The position numbers and the translations under genes were made by a program. This document shows, one piece after another, positions 1-12,190 of a DNA stretch of 64,000 bases. The stretch comes from Atkinsonella hypoxylon. Taxonomy: Eukaryota; Ascomycota; Sordariomycetes; Hypocreales; Clavicipitaceae. The notes under the pieces were generated by a model, which made no database searches, was not told where the DNA came from, and saw nothing but the letters and a program-made list of their open reading frames with translations. The stretch is from assembly GCA_000729835.1 (NCBI GenBank), contig JFHB01000064.1, forward strand, positions 62,001 to 126,000. The letters run 5' to 3'. Each line of letters starts with the position of its first letter. The first letter of the stretch is position 1.

Positions 1-1
1 C

Positions 2-226
2 GAGCTTTCTCGGAGAAGAGAAGCCGACCATCTGATCGACGCGAAACTGCCAGGAGACCATCGAAAGAGAAAGAGCGGGAGCCTTGAGGAAACCTTAATG
101 ACGGGACTTGTGACTTGGTCTCCGCTGGCGTACAGCGTCTTGCCTGTTCCGCCGCCTGATGACAGTCTATTCTTTATCCTCCCAGCCTGCACACTGGCAC
201 TAGACGATTGTGAAAGCTGCTGGTAG
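2..226 (+). CDS. possible 3' end of a gene entering from the left edge
   Basis: A reading frame is open from the left edge and ends at TAG 224-226. Its first ~30 residues are rich in Arg/Lys/Glu/Asp (a run of basic residues near positions 40-80), the rest is hydrophobic and could equally be 3' UTR read by chance. I do not recognise a family. It may be the C-terminus of a gene cut by the window edge, or nothing. Confidence 0.2.
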   Translation, partial: ELSRRREADHLIDAKLPGDHRKRKSGSLEETLMTGLVTWSPLAYSVLPVPPPDDSLFFILPACTLALDDCESCW

Positions 227-724
227 AGCCATATAAGTTTTTGGTCCTGAGGAGGCCCAGAGGAGCGAAAGATCTAGACCCCTGAAATCATCAGTGACCC
301 TAGGGACGATGAAGTGGACAAGATCGACGAATATCGTTGATGATCATGCCCATCTTTTGAAAGACTCAATTGTGAAACGTTCAGAAGGACCGAGACCTAG
401 AGTTCGTAACCTTGTCCACAACGTGCTACGGCTTAGGCACCATTCCCAACAAGTACCATAAGCCCAACAATCTAACGCACTGTGACGTACCGAATAAAAA
501 GCAAAATCGAAGAAAAAAGAGTTGATAGTACAGTTACATTTCTCGATTTCTCGTTGAATGAACTCGTTTTATTGCTCGTCCTACCCTGCACCAGCCCGAA
601 AAGTGGGTCAGCTCCATCCACCCAGCTTCCATCCAACAAGATATCCCAAGCACCCTAGCACAAGCCGCCTCTGCCAACCTCACGCATCTAACCTATCACC
701 GCCGAAGCATATCCCAATCTCAAC

Positions 725-1135
725 ATGGCCTCAGACGCCAGGTCTACCGACGAGCAGCCCGCCGAGGACAAGAAGCACGAGCAAAAGACCACTGCACTAG
801 GCGAAGACGACGAGTTCGAGGATTTCCCCGTAGATGGTAAGTGCGAGGGCTCCAGAACGAAACGCAGACCAGCGGGAGCGTAGCTGCTATGGTGGCCTGC
901 CGACGGGGAAAAATAATAATGAAAAAAAAAAAAAAACAGACTGGCCGGAGGAACAGACTGAGGCAGCTCAGGGCGGCGACACAAAGCACCTGTGGGAAGA
1001 GAGCTGGGACGATGACGACACGACGGATGATTTCTCCACGCAGCTAAGGTACGTTGCTTTCGCGATCAAGCTATTCCAGATGCTAATCTCTGTAGGGAGG
1101 AACTGAAGAAGGTTGAGGCGTCGAAGCGGAGATAA
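725..1135 (+). CDS. SEM1: 26S proteasome subunit Sem1/DSS1
   Basis: Small acidic intrinsically disordered protein that tethers subunits of the 26S proteasome lid and also serves other PCI-domain complexes (TREX-2) and BRCA2-type partners. Three exons by eye: 725-836, 940-1048, 1096-1135, giving 86 residues. Both family-defining acidic blocks are present: EFEDFPVDWPEE spans the first intron (codon split G/AC) and HLWEESWDDDD lies in exon 2, followed by the C-terminal amphipathic helix REELKKVEASKR. The length fits the family (about 70-100 aa). Introns start GTAAGT and GTACGT; the first ends in a long A-run before CAG, which is unusual but reads through in phase. Neighbour PGK converges from the right. 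Identification is firm from the two acidic motifs. Confidence 0.92.
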
Positions 1136-1448
1136 GAGACTCGGGGAGTGACGCGGACTACTAGATGGTGTAGAATGGATGATGAATAATACTGCTCATG
1201 CTCACTTTTCTTACGAGCCTCATGCAATTTTGAAAACGGTTTCCACGTGCAATGGGCAAGATAAATGTGCGACTTTAAAGTAGACATCGTTCACGTTGTG
1301 AGCACGTAGCATCCTCGCACTACTAGGCGGTCGATATGCGCAAATTCGGTCTATTCTGACTACAGCATTGGTCTGCCAGATGCATCTTCCCCAGCGAACC
1401 TCAGTCACCATTTTCTCTTTTCTCGTTCAGGTCCAACAATTTACTACT

Positions 1449-3028
1449 TTACTTACTCGACAGGGCGACGACACCGGGCAGTTCCTTGCCCTCCAGCAAC
1501 TCTAGACTGGCACCACCGCCAGTAGAAACATGGCTGAGCTTGTCCTCAACGCCGTACTTGGCAGCGACGGTAGCAGTGTCACCACCTCCGATGATGACAA
1601 TCTTGCCGTTCTCGCAGCCCTCAACGGCAGCGTCAAGGATCGACTTGGTGCCCTTGGCGAAGTTGTCAAACTCGAAGACGCCCGCGGGGCCGTTCCAGAG
1701 GATGGTCTTGGCCTCATCGACGGCCTCCTTGAATAGGGCGGAGGACTTCTCGCCGCAGTCGAGACCCATCCAGCCATCGGGGATACCCTCAGAGTCGGTG
1801 GCGTAGCCGGTTTTGGCGTTCTTGTCAAACTTGTCTGCGGTGACAAAGTCCACGGGCAGGACGACCTTGACGTTGTTCTTCTTGGCCTTGTCCATTAAAT
1901 CCTTCACAGTCTTCGAGCCGGCCTCATCGAAGAGAGAATTACCAATGGCCATGTTATCGAGGACCTTCTTGAAAGTGAACGCCATACCACCGCCAACAAT
2001 GAGAGTATTGACCTTGTCTAGGAGGTTGTCGATAAGCTGGATCTTGTCGGAGATCTTAGCACCCCCCAGGATGGCCAAGAAGGGACGCTGAGGAGACTCG
2101 AGGGCCTTGGCGAAGTAGTCGAGCTCCTTCTTCATGAGGAATCCGGCCGCCCTCCGGGGCAGATTGACACCGACCATGGAGGAGTGAGCACGGTGGGCAG
2201 TACCGAAGGCGTCATCTACCAATTGTTAGGTAAAACCTCCTAGAATTTGAGCAGTTAACCTCTGCCGCAGTACTTACTGATGAAGACATCTCCTAGAGCA
2301 GTCAAGCCCTTGCGGAACTCCTCGACCTTGGCCTTTTCGGCCTTGATCTTGTTGCCCTCCTTGTCCTTGGAGCTACCCTCTTCTTCAATGTGGAAGCGCA
2401 AGTTCTCGAGGAGAACAACGGCACCGCCGTCGGCCTTGTTGACAATGGCCTCGACCTCAGCACCAACACAGTCGGGGGCAAAAGTGACGCTCTTGCCGAG
2501 CAATTTCTCGAGCTCGGGAACGACTGGCTTCAGAGAGTACTCGGGGTTGGGTTTGCCGTTGGGACGGCCGAGGTGGGACATCAAGATGACTGACTTGGCG
2601 CCATTGTCGATGGCATGCTTGATGGTGGGCACAGCGCCGACAATACGCTGGTTGTTAGTGATCTTCTTGTCACCATCAAGGGGGACGTTGAAGTCGACCT
2701 GGAGATTGTATCGTCAGCTTTTTGTACTGCTTTCCTGCTTTGGAGCTTCGCGCGCGCGCTGAATCTCATGCCCCATCAAGTGAAGACAGCTCCAAGTTTT
2801 CCATTTTTTTTTTTTTTCCCACAAAAAAGGAATTATAACAATAACAACTGCCAGAATAAATGACAATCATAGAGCCACATCTTCACTATCCATCGCATGG
2901 CCGGATTTAGCGCATCTTCGCTCATCTCGAGCGGGGGAGACAGACGAGGTCCCCGGACTCACCCGAATGAGGACTCTCTTGCCCTTGAGGTCAACGTCTG
3001 TGATGGAAAGCTTGTTGGAAAGAGACAT
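1449..3028 (-). CDS. PGK1: 3-phosphoglycerate kinase (glycolysis)
   Basis: Cytosolic glycolytic enzyme: 1,3-bisphosphoglycerate + ADP to 3-phosphoglycerate + ATP. Three exons on the minus strand: 2963-3028, 2278-2698, 1449-2215, total 417 residues, exactly the usual fungal length. Exon 1 encodes MSLSNKLSITDVDLKGKRV; after a 264 bp first intron exon 2 begins with the substrate-binding VDFNVP; exon 3 begins by completing NDAFGTAHRAHSSMVG; the C-terminal nucleotide-binding part has GGGDTATVAAKYG and STGGGASLELLEGK. Donor and acceptor phases agree (0, 1). Codon usage is strongly C/G-ending, as expected for a highly expressed gene. The long first intron contains a T/A-run. Antisense open frames over this gene are codon-bias shadows. 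Confidence 0.97.
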
Positions 3029-4014
3029 ATTGGTGCAGTCCGACTGATGGACGGCAGGAATGCAGGATAGACGAGACTGAAGGAAGAAAAACGGCGTTTG
3101 AGAAGTGATTGGAATTCCACGACAAGCTGGTTCTCTTTGATTTGAGATAAGCTTGGGAAGTTTATGGATGGAGGAGGGGTTGTCAGTGAGGGCGGGGCAG
3201 AGGCTGTGACGAAGCTTTGGTGGGGCCAACACCAGAGACAGAAGGACAGAATGACGAAAGACTGCGAATTACATGGATTCATCTGCGAATGGACCTGCCA
3301 GTCTATATTGGTCGTGTTATTGCTATAACGTTGGGTTGCCGGTGACCAGTAGCCGGGGGCTGATGCTAATACCGGCCTTTGGTGCGGAGAACTCGTGATG
3401 CAAATAAACTCGGAGCCTTGCTATCTGACTCCTACTCTGGTCACTCACCGACAGTAACTCAGTTGGCAATCTATTGCCATCTCAAGTACAATTTCCCATC
3501 TCTCAATGCAAACCGCAACTCTCGGCAAAAGATACGCCAAGTGATAGTCCGATTACGTCATGGTGAATGAGATGTAACCTTCGGTAGCTGTTCCGCTCGA
3601 CGTTAGCGGAATAAGGGGATTCTTTTGTTGAACACGAACTGATTTACCAAAATGCGGTATATTTAAGATGCTAAAGGTTCCATGAGACAATACTCGAGAT
3701 GCACACAATGCCATCATTTTCTTTCACCCGAAAACTGCATTGCCCCAGGTGATGCAAATACAAACTAAAGAGCGGACTCAAATCTCATATGACAAAGCAA
3801 ATGTCTTTTCCCAATACCAACAGTGCAAATGGCAAACGGCAACAAGATACAACCAGAATAAGCGATGCCCGCGAATGTGCTCAAATGATACATAAAAAAC
3901 ATCGAACTTTTTGCAAGAAGCATCGACGATTCCCTAAGCCTTCAGAGTCGAAATGGTCACATGACCTATTTTACACGCAGGTTGATTCGTGTCATCGAAA
4001 GTAGTGGTAATCAC
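3029..4014. other. intergenic: PGK promoter side and Mpv17 3' side
   Basis: About 1 kb. The left part is the 5' region of PGK, pyrimidine-rich on the coding strand. No conserved ORF: the frame at 3789-4004 is Lys/His/Arg-rich without family features. I see no RNA gene. Confidence 0.5.
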
Positions 4015-4832
4015 TTAGTCGGAAGCGTTCGTAAGTGACAAGTACGCCGTCCAAGCGATACCAATGGTCGAGACAAAGGGCTATTGACATGAATCAGCAA
4101 GTCGTTTTCGACAAGCGACATGACCTGAAATACAACATACCAACTGAAACTGCACAGGCATGAGCCTAAAATTGACTACTTGAACAAGCGGCCAGACGAC
4201 ATAGTTCGCCTTGAGTGTAGGCACGTACATGTCACGCAGCTTGTGACTGATTGCACGGCGACCTCCACCCTCGGCAGCCGTCATGGCGACGAAGAACAGA
4301 CCAATACCAAATGGCGCATAGATGAGTTGATCAAAGGCAACACGTTTCATGGAGGGGACAAAGGCACTGGACTTTGTTATTGGAAACGCTCGTTCAAGGA
4401 ATCGAAACCATTTGAACTGGAGTGGTGCGACGCAGAAGCCATAGGCCATAAATCTGGTCAAGCGCTCGAAATCGAAAGACTGAGGCATGGCCCTCGAGAT
4501 TATGATAGAATCATGATCGTGGTCGCCACTCTTACGATCGAGATCCTGGAATTCGATCGAGGACTCGTCCTGCCTCGTTAGGCCAATTGAACTTGACTTT
4601 GTAATAGATCCGCGCGCTCGGATTGCAGTAATGCTTTGAGCAACTGTGTCTGCGATGCCACCTAGGACGGCATTGGTGACCATCATGGTCATTACTGTCG
4701 CGGACAAGTGTTAGTAGCTGATGCCCAAAAAGGGGTTCGTTCCATCCAGGACATCCAGGACAGAAAAGACGTACAGGGTCGCTCCTCATAGTACTTGTTG
4801 TATCTGGCCACCAACCGGGCCACCAGAGCCAT
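4015..4832 (-). CDS. Mpv17/PMP22 family membrane protein
   Basis: Small multipass protein of the inner mitochondrial or peroxisomal membrane (Mpv17, Sym1, PMP22 family; proposed channel or metabolite-homeostasis role, molecular function not settled). Exons 4775-4832, 4141-4694 and 4015-4080, 225 residues. Seen: N-terminal RYNKYYEERP, then VTNAVLGGIADTVAQ, the central AYGFCVAPLQFKWFRFLE, the conserved region DQLIYAPFGIGLFF, and the signature NYVVWPLVQVVNFRLMPVQF joined across a 60 bp intron to PFVSTIGIAWTAYLSL, the family's C-terminal motif. The last exon would be missed without the intron. Start at 4832 is the only ATG giving the family's short N-terminus. An insertion of about 30 residues after the first helix carries Ser/Arg/Asp-rich sequence typical of fungal homologs. 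Confidence 0.9.
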
Positions 4833-4879
4833 CTCGATTAGGAACACGATTGCGTGAACTAGAGGCTATACCGAGAGTC

Positions 4880-5382
4880 AGCTTTTGCGGCGAAACGGCG
4901 AGTGCATAGAATGGTCGGTCTCGAGTATGCTTCGTGCCATGTTATCCGCGAATGCAGGGAGAGGCCAAAGTGCGATCAGGAAAGGACTGTAGGGGTTAGT
5001 AGCAAGCGATTCCGAGCAGCACTCACGATGCGAGCGAGGATGTATTTTTCGTTGACGGAGCGAAGAACCCGTCGTCGACTAGTCTCCCAGGACATGGCGT
5101 GCGTGGATCGTGACGAGAGCTAGAGAGTCGGAAGCCAAGTAAAGGAAGGCCGACCGTTCCTAGGAGCACCAGACCGTTATGTGACAGCGGTGTGGCCCCA
5201 GTGGACAGATAAGCGATTGCAAGATCGATGACGACACAGCGAACGGCGGCGCTCTGAGCGACGGGTAGCTCACTGGATTGCAGAGGAACGTATTGATTCG
5301 AGAAAAGAATAGCGAGGATGGAAACTTGGATGATTTGCAGCTGAAAGCGCCGGGGGACTATGCAGAGTAGGATGAGAGGCAA
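4880..5382 (-). CDS. unidentified hydrophobic frame upstream of the Mpv17-like gene
   Basis: A minus-strand frame with a hydrophobic N-terminal half (about 80 residues with two possible membrane segments) runs 5382 to 5023 and would continue, after a 45 bp intron with a good branch point and CTACAG acceptor near 4989, into a second piece ending near 4880. The start codon is uncertain and no family is recognised. The intron signals suggest real transcription, either a separate gene or a long 5' leader of the Mpv17-like gene. Confidence 0.25.
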
Positions 5383-7535
5383 TTGTCCGAAAGAGGTCTG
5401 TCTGTCTGGCCTGGCATCAAGTCACGGGCGGGTAGCTCAAGGATCGTCGTGCGTAATAGTGGCCGGTGGAGTGCCTGACTGCCCTGTACGGAGTGCGCTA
5501 TAACCGTTCCTTTAAAAGGCACAGCGCTGCGGATACACTCGGGGTCCCCTCTAGTGCTAGATCTTGCGGAGATGCTGAGCCTAGCGAGGTACGATAGAAG
5601 ATGCTTAGCCGTAAGCACCCCGGTACGAACTCCGTACAAGCGCCCCATATGATTGGTTAACATCGTGGTAGCTAAGCGTCTTGGGCGTTATGACAGACTG
5701 CTGGGCAACTGCCAATGCAGTTACAGTGGGTGTAGTTGATCATTTGCGACCCCCCATCCCCCTTCGAATAAACTCTAGGTAACTCACTACCCTACCAAGC
5801 TTGCGACGGCAGGTTGGACAGATTAATCAGGACATTGTGGGCACCCACACCGCTATGGAAGGAGGCAAAATGTCTGGTTAATTCGTCAACCCGCGTGCAT
5901 GGTCAGGTCGCAAAGGCGGAAAGAATGAGGGGAAGGCACTTGTGCTTCGTAATACAACTTCTGTTAGCCATCAGCAATCACGTGTGCGACCCCTTGCTTG
6001 ATTGAGATGAGAGTCAAGTGACGAACGAAGGAAGTCGAAGCGTCATCTGGCCTCTGCAGCGCCATTCCAGCTGCTTTCAAGGCATCAGCAGCGTCTCGTC
6101 AGAGGTATATGGCCATCCTCTGTGTCATTCCCGCGCCCGACGTACTTATAATCGGGCAGGAACCTGCTTGCGATTGCTCCCGACTACGCAGCTTGCGATT
6201 ACGATGCTGGCGCCCAAGGTGCCATCTCAGCTTCTGTCCATCCAATTTTCAAGTCTGAGCCTCGGAGGGGTGCTTATCATGTGAACAAGGTCACAATATC
6301 GGCATGCCCCCAGGCCTGTGTGCATAGACCATGGATGGGTCTTTTACAACTTGCGCAAACCAGCGCCGGTTAATTTTATTGATCATCATACTATTCCGTA
6401 CACTGACTGGATGGCGGGATGTTGTAGACGAATGAGCGTCATGCGATCTTGCCGCTCAACTTGCTGCTCTCGGATCCGCAGCGACTGCATTTTACGTCTT
6501 CGGCACAGCAAGACTCTGGTCCAGAGTCTGAGTTGAGTGGCCCTGGATCTCAAGAGTAGAGATGGCTTGGCGAACCTATTTCAGAGATACGTGGATTTCG
6601 ATCAATCGCACCCTTCATGACACATCGCCCCTGTCTAGTTTCCGGGAGGAGAGAAAGAGGGCTGGTATGGCTGCGAGTTAGACTTATGTACGGAGTAGAT
6701 GACATGTATAATCATTCCCTTGGTGAAGGCTGCTTCGACACATGGGGGTCCAGTGAGGCCAATGGCCACGGGCAGACTAATATAAGCTAGCTAGCTCCCG
6801 CCGCGGGATAGGGATATAGTTATATGATAGACAGCAGGGACAGGCATCTTGACAAACAGTCTCACAAATAAGAGCCGTTTTTAGTACAACGGCCGGATGG
6901 AACTGGAGCAATTGACTCATCCGGGTATCTCTGGTACATTTCATCCGTTCGTGGACAGACAGGGCCCAAGCAGCTATTGCTTTAAAGTGCAGAGTAGATG
7001 ACCTGAGGTTTGACAGGGGGACTGGCCTGGACCTAGCCTGAAGGTGCCGTGGGTCATGTTTTCGCTAATGGTGATATACACTTACAGTACGTGTGCAGTT
7101 ATGTAATAGAGTCAGATATTCCTAAATCCTCTCTATATACGGAATACGGAATATATTACTACTAATCCACAACACTCTCGGGGCAGGTGCCGTCTAGAAC
7201 TTCAGGCCACGTAACACGGACTCAGGTTCTAACGCTTTGGTCACTCCTTGACGAGATGAGACACTGTCCTATTTGTGTTCTCGTCGGTCATGTGGCATTT
7301 TGGAATGCTGACTCTGTACGAGGTTGGTTAACGTTGGACTTGGAGAAGGCAGCATCGCACCGCTCTGCAGCCGTTGAGAGCAATTACATGAATCCCGCTG
7401 GCAAAATGATGCCGGAATGGAGGCGTTTTGCTTTTTCCCTATCTCTTTGCATGGATTATACGGCAGCGACAAGCATGTGAGACTTCATGCAACACATGGT
7501 GCAGTTGTGTTGTACTGCCACTGACTTTGGAGGTT

Positions 7536-7629
7536 TAAAAAAAAAAAAAGAAAAAAAAAGAAAAAAAGAAAAGAAAAGAAAAGAAAAGAAAAGAAAAGAA
7601 CTCGCCGACCACACACACACACACACACA
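7536..7629. repeat. A-run / (GAAAA)n followed by (CA)n microsatellite
   Basis: An adenine run interrupted by single G residues passes into about eight perfect AAGAA pentamers and, after a short non-repetitive stretch, ten CA dinucleotides. Slippage-prone; the apparent poly-Lys and poly-Phe frames over it are artefacts. Confidence 0.95.
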
Positions 7630-8643
7630 GACCAGCAGCAATTGCCGAACGGAAATACGGGCGATCAAATACTCGAAACGCCGTCCGTTCTCATCCGCTC
7701 CCAGCAACCTGTTGTTCTGTTCTGCCCGCCTACTAGGACCTGTCTCCCTGTGACATTGTCTCCTGCTTCCGCGGGCCCTTTTCGTGACCAGGATCGCAGG
7801 AATCGGGTCAAATATTGATCATCAAAGCCTCCCTCCCTCATGCGGGGTGATGACCCCGGGTGATGGGTACCTGGTTTCAGTCAGTCAGTCCCACGCAAGC
7901 TCCGCTTGTCTCAAAAGCTTGGATAATAATAGCCCTCCAACCCTCGTCGCCACGGAATTAAGCCAAACGTCCAAAAAGTCTGCTTGCTGCCCCTGCAGCT
8001 CCCTGCATGGCCGTTGGCAATCCAGCAAAAGTATGTATGGCACACGGGACTGTGCCACTCTGGACGGAGAGGCGGAACAACAAAGAGGAACGACGAGCTT
8101 CTGCTTCCCATGAAAACTGCATGTGTAGGAAATTCCCGCCTCATCGATCAACTAACTGATGACGGCCCGGCCCCGGGGGGGGGGGGGGAGAGGAGGCAGG
8201 ATTCCATGACGGGCCCCCCACCGCTCGTTAGTATCCTGTTAGCGCGCCATGTAACTAATTTGCCCATCGTGGAACGGGTGAATCTGGGATGCGGGGTAGA
8301 AAGAAAGCGGCGGCCAAGGCTTGGATCCATGTGATGCGATGTTGACGAGACTACGGGAGTTGGTATGCAGTAGCGCGTCACAAACGACAAGGGGAAAAAC
8401 GTCTGTCTGTGCACGGAGTAGAACTAGTTGAACTATTTGGTAGACTAGTGGTTGCATCAAATGAAAGAGGCAGCTTTGTAATTGGAGGAAATGAATTTGA
8501 CAACTATTGCACACTTGTATTGTGTCTATTCCGTAGTGTGGCCTGCGTCCAAGTTTGCACCAGACGCCAAAAGGGACGCAGGGGAGGCAGAAGCGGGCAG
8601 GGGGGGACGTTGACGTTGACGTTGCGTTGCGTTGCGAAGTGGA

Positions 8644-8685
8644 GGGGGAAGGGGAAGGGGAAGGGGAAGGGGAAGGGGAAGGGGA
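8644..8685. repeat. (GGGGAA)n microsatellite
   Basis: Seven near-perfect GGGGAA hexamers, purine-only on the plus strand, about 220 bp upstream of the P450 start. Such G-run arrays can form quadruplexes; whether this affects the promoter is unknown. Confidence 0.95.
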
Positions 8686-8902
8686 TAATGGATCAACTAT
8701 GGATTATTATATATGACGTGCGTGAAGCTCCCTCTTGCGGCGAAATGAAGACGCGAGACTGGTCTGCCGTCAGCGAGACATGATCAGGTCTTGGTCGGAT
8801 CGCGAGATTGAGCTCAACACTCAGCACTCAGCACTCAACACTCAACCGTCCCCAACCGTCCCCAACAGCCACACTCATCTCGGAACAGTCAGCACAAGCA
8901 CC

Positions 8903-10866
8903 ATGCTCGCGTATCAGACTGTCCTGGACCCCTGGACCCTCGTCATTTTTGTCCTCATCATCCTGGGCGCATCGTGGGCCTTTGACGCGTTGCTCCTGAC
9001 CATCAAACTTCGCAAATCGAGCGGCGTCCGCGCCAATGTGTTGTCAAACAATCCCATCACAGGTGAGGATTCGCAAAAACCTCCTCACCACGTCTGGCCG
9101 CATCATTTTCTGTATGCAGTTGAAGCGAGACACGACTGACCGGGCTTCGCAACTCGCAGCAACCTACCTCTTCTTCCAGACGGCGTACCACCAGATGAAC
9201 AATGACCTGCTGTCCTACATGGACCTGAAATTCAGCGCCAACAAGCCGACATGCCCGCATGCCGTCGAGATATCGGTTCTGGGCCGCCGCATCATCGTCA
9301 CCAGAGACCCCGAGCACATCAAAGCGGTCCTCACCAGCAAGTTCACCGAGTTCGGCAAAGGCCCAGAGTTCCACACGCTGTGGGAGCCGTTCCTGGGCAA
9401 CAGCATCTTCACGACGGACGGCAAGCAGTGGCAGGGCAGTCGGGCGCTCATCCGACCCATGTTCGTCAAGGAACGGGTCCGAGACCTCGAGATTCTCGAT
9501 CGATGGGCCCATACCATGATCTCACATATACCGCGCAACGGGGAAACCGTCGACATGTGTGATTTATTCTATCGCCTGACCTTGGACGTGACGACGGATT
9601 TCCTGCTGGGGGCCGCCGTTGGCAGCCTGGATAAGTATGCCAGATTGACACTGTGGAATTTTTTTGACTTGAATCTTTTCTCCTGACGAGCTTGCTAGTC
9701 CCCTAAACGAATTCAGCAGGGCGTTCACCGACGTTCAGCGCGCTCAGATGATGATGACCATTCTTTCGTAAGTCTAGCGGGGAGAACCGGAGACGTCCAT
9801 GTTGCGCAAATATATATATATATATATTTCGTCTTTGCGTCTGCTGACACGAGCACGGGTCCGGTAGTCCGTTCTGGCGCTTCCTCCCGAAGCGGAGATA
9901 TCAAAACGGCATCAAAAGGCTCGAGCAGTTTATGAACCCTTACATCGAGGCGACCCTCCAGCTGAGTCCCGAAGAGCTCGAGAATCTGTCCAAATCCGAC
10001 AAGGACTTCACCTTTCTCCATAACATCGCACTTTCGTCCAAGGACCCCAAGGTCATTCGCGATCAGATCATGTCAGTGCTGCTCGCAGGCCGAGACACCA
10101 CTGCCTCGACGCTCTCCTGGACGCTCTACGAACTCTGCAATTATCCCCGGATATGGGCCAAGTTGCGCCGGCAGGTGCTCGACGTCGTGGGGCCGACGCG
10201 GGCGCCCACGTACGAAGACCTCAAGAGCATGCGCTATGTGAATCACGCCATTGACGAGACGTTACGCATGTATCCTGCTGTCCCTTTCAACTGGCGAGCT
10301 GCCGGTTAGTCCCCCTCCCGCTTTGACTGTGGAACGTGACAATGCACAAAAAATAAAATAAATAAAATAAAATAAAAACACCCAAAATGCTAACGAGCTT
10401 TAAAACTCCAGTGGCAGACACAACGCTTCCGGGACAGATCGGCCAGCCTGACATTGCGGCGAATAATAGGGACATCATTGTCTACAGCACGCTTGCCATG
10501 CAGCGCCGACGAGAGCTTTACCCGCCCGTGTCGGAGAATTTTGCAGATCCAGACACGTACTCTCCCGATCGGTGGGAGCACTGGGTTCCGAAAGCATGGC
10601 AGTATATCCCTTTTAACGGCGGACCGAGAATCTGTATCGGGCAGAACTTTGCTCTGACTGAGATGGCGCTTGTCTGTGAGTGCTTGCGTGAAAGCCCGGC
10701 CGGCTTGTAAGAATGCTGACTGATGGCCACAGTGGTGCGGCTCCTGCAAAAGTATGAACGAATCGAGTACCGTGGAGATTGGAGTGCCCAGTTCCACAAG
10801 GCCGAAGTCGTGGGCTCTCCCGGTCAAGGTGTGCCCATGGCCTTTTACGAGCCCGTGTCTGCGTAG
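8903..10866 (+). CDS. cytochrome P450, CYP52-like (fatty acid/alkane hydroxylase type)
   Basis: Haem monooxygenase of the ER membrane. Six exons by eye (8903-9062, 9160-9634, 9699-9767, 9868-10304, 10412-10675, 10733-10866), 512 residues, all phases consistent. N-terminal membrane anchor at residues ~8-30; I-helix LLAGRDTTAS at ~309; K-helix ETLR at ~364; haem loop FNGGPRICIG with the ligand Cys at ~454. The sequence context ILTGKDTEFGKG-like (here SKFTEFGKGPEF), the RYQ..IKRLEQFMNPYI region and FNGGPRICIGQNFALTEM resemble the CYP52/CYP539 group, which hydroxylates fatty acids and alkanes at the chain end. That substrate is family knowledge, not seen here. It lies 1.3 kb from the NRPS 3' end but lacks the CGGARTT boxes of the cluster, so membership is doubtful. 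Confidence 0.9.
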
Positions 10867-12190
10867 TTGTCAGGGGTGAAAATGAAAAGCAAAGGGAGAG
10901 CGATGAAGGCGGGGGAGGAAAACAGGCCTGTATAACTCCAAGTTGACAAGACGAAATATACTTGCGGGTACGTAGGGTCGTTCCCATATTTCGACGCACC
11001 TCTGGATTTACAAGAAGATCGACCGTGCATATTGCTATCTTGAGAAGTCGCATCTTGTCTAGCCGGTTTGCGATCCAATTCACACTTGGCCTCCGGCTCA
11101 ATGCCAAAACCCTTTCAGTACAATTCACGAGTGGTCCGCGTACATTGTCGGCTCCCGGCTCTTGATACGTCTGCGTGGTGCAAGCTTACGTTGCGTTGCA
11201 TCTTAGATCGGAATTGGTGAGTACGAGCGGGGCGGCGATACAAGAGAAAAGAAGAGAAAACAGAGGAAAAGAAGAGAAAACAGAGGAAAAGAAGAGAAAA
11301 TAAAGGAAAAGAAAAGAAAACAAAGGAAAAGAAAAGAAAATAAAGGAAAAGAAAAGAAAATAAAGGAAAAGAAAAGAAAACAAAGGAAAAGAAAAGGAAA
11401 GAAAATATGACGCGGCCTACGGATCAGCACGGTGATGTCTTGGGTGTCTTGCATGGGGTTTCGAAGCAAAGTGCTCTTGGCGCTGGACTTGTCGAAGTTG
11501 GTCCCCTTTCGAGCTGTGAAGGCGCGCAATGCTCGTTTACGAACATGACATGGTGATAGGCACTGTGCTAACGTCATGCGTGCTACAACGTGGAAAGGGG
11601 GACGAGGCTGGGTACTTGGTAGGGTTAGAAATAAGTGATGTTAATAACACCTTTACAGGCAAGTTTCGAATGGTTATGAACCTGCCTTCCATTCTCTTCC
11701 CGCCTCGTTATTGATTAGACATGACGCAGAGCATCATTTAAAGTCAGCTAGCTCTAATGCATGCCCAATCCACCGCCATTACTTCCGAGTGGGACAAAGT
11801 TGCGTTGATATAGGCCATCAGCGTGAGTTTCCTCGCAAGGTATTGTATTTGTTGGCCGTGGAGCTACCAAATGCAGTGACATCTTCAACGTTGACAATTA
11901 ATGAATGGAAAAAAGCTTGCTACTGGTTCGGAATAAGCCCATGAAAGACGTCCTCGGATAGTGCTCAGCGTGTGGACTAAATCAAGCCGATGCTCTTAAG
12001 CCAACTCTATCTACTCACGATCCAGGACCCCAACAGAGTGATGGACAGAATCTGTGAATTCTGGGGTTTGTCTTCCATCGCTAGTTCATATGGTACGATG
12101 GCACGTCTTTAATTTCATTTTTGACAAGGATGAAATGAAAACAATGAAAACAAAGACGATAGTGGCAAGTGACTGGAGATGGAAAAGATT
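10867..12190. other. intergenic, P450 3' side to NRPS 3' end
   Basis: Apart from the minisatellite at 11.24-11.41 kb I see no gene; short frames between 11529 and 11944 have no recognisable features. Confidence 0.5.
11240..11406. repeat. purine minisatellite, ~20 bp unit
   Basis: About eight tandem copies of a 20-bp unit of the form GGAAAAGAAGAGAAAACAGA, with A/G and C/T substitutions that drift along the array so that early units carry AAGAAGAG and later ones AAGAAAAG. Strand-asymmetric: all purines on plus apart from single C or T positions per unit. Confidence 0.93.

Larger units (their letters stand above)
5383..8902. other. gene-poor 3.5 kb with simple repeats
   Basis: No frame here shows a conserved motif, sustained codon bias or plausible intron set. 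The stretch holds the microsatellites listed separately, a run of G at 8175-8188, and, from about 8800, the leader of the following P450 with a CACTCAG/CACTCAA tandem and a duplicated CCAACCGTCC block (8820-8866). Confidence 0.55.

Noticed and set aside
1486..2762. Long plus-strand frames across the PGK gene
   Set aside because: Antisense shadows caused by the strong codon bias of PGK; no homology or intron logic.
8903..10866. CYP52-like P450 as a member of the NRPS cluster
   Set aside because: No motif boxes in its promoter, opposite side of a minisatellite, and a family usually tied to fatty-acid use; kept separate.
11240..11406. Regular repeats suggestive of a CRISPR array
   Set aside because: Eukaryotic genome, no spacers; low-complexity purine minisatellite.
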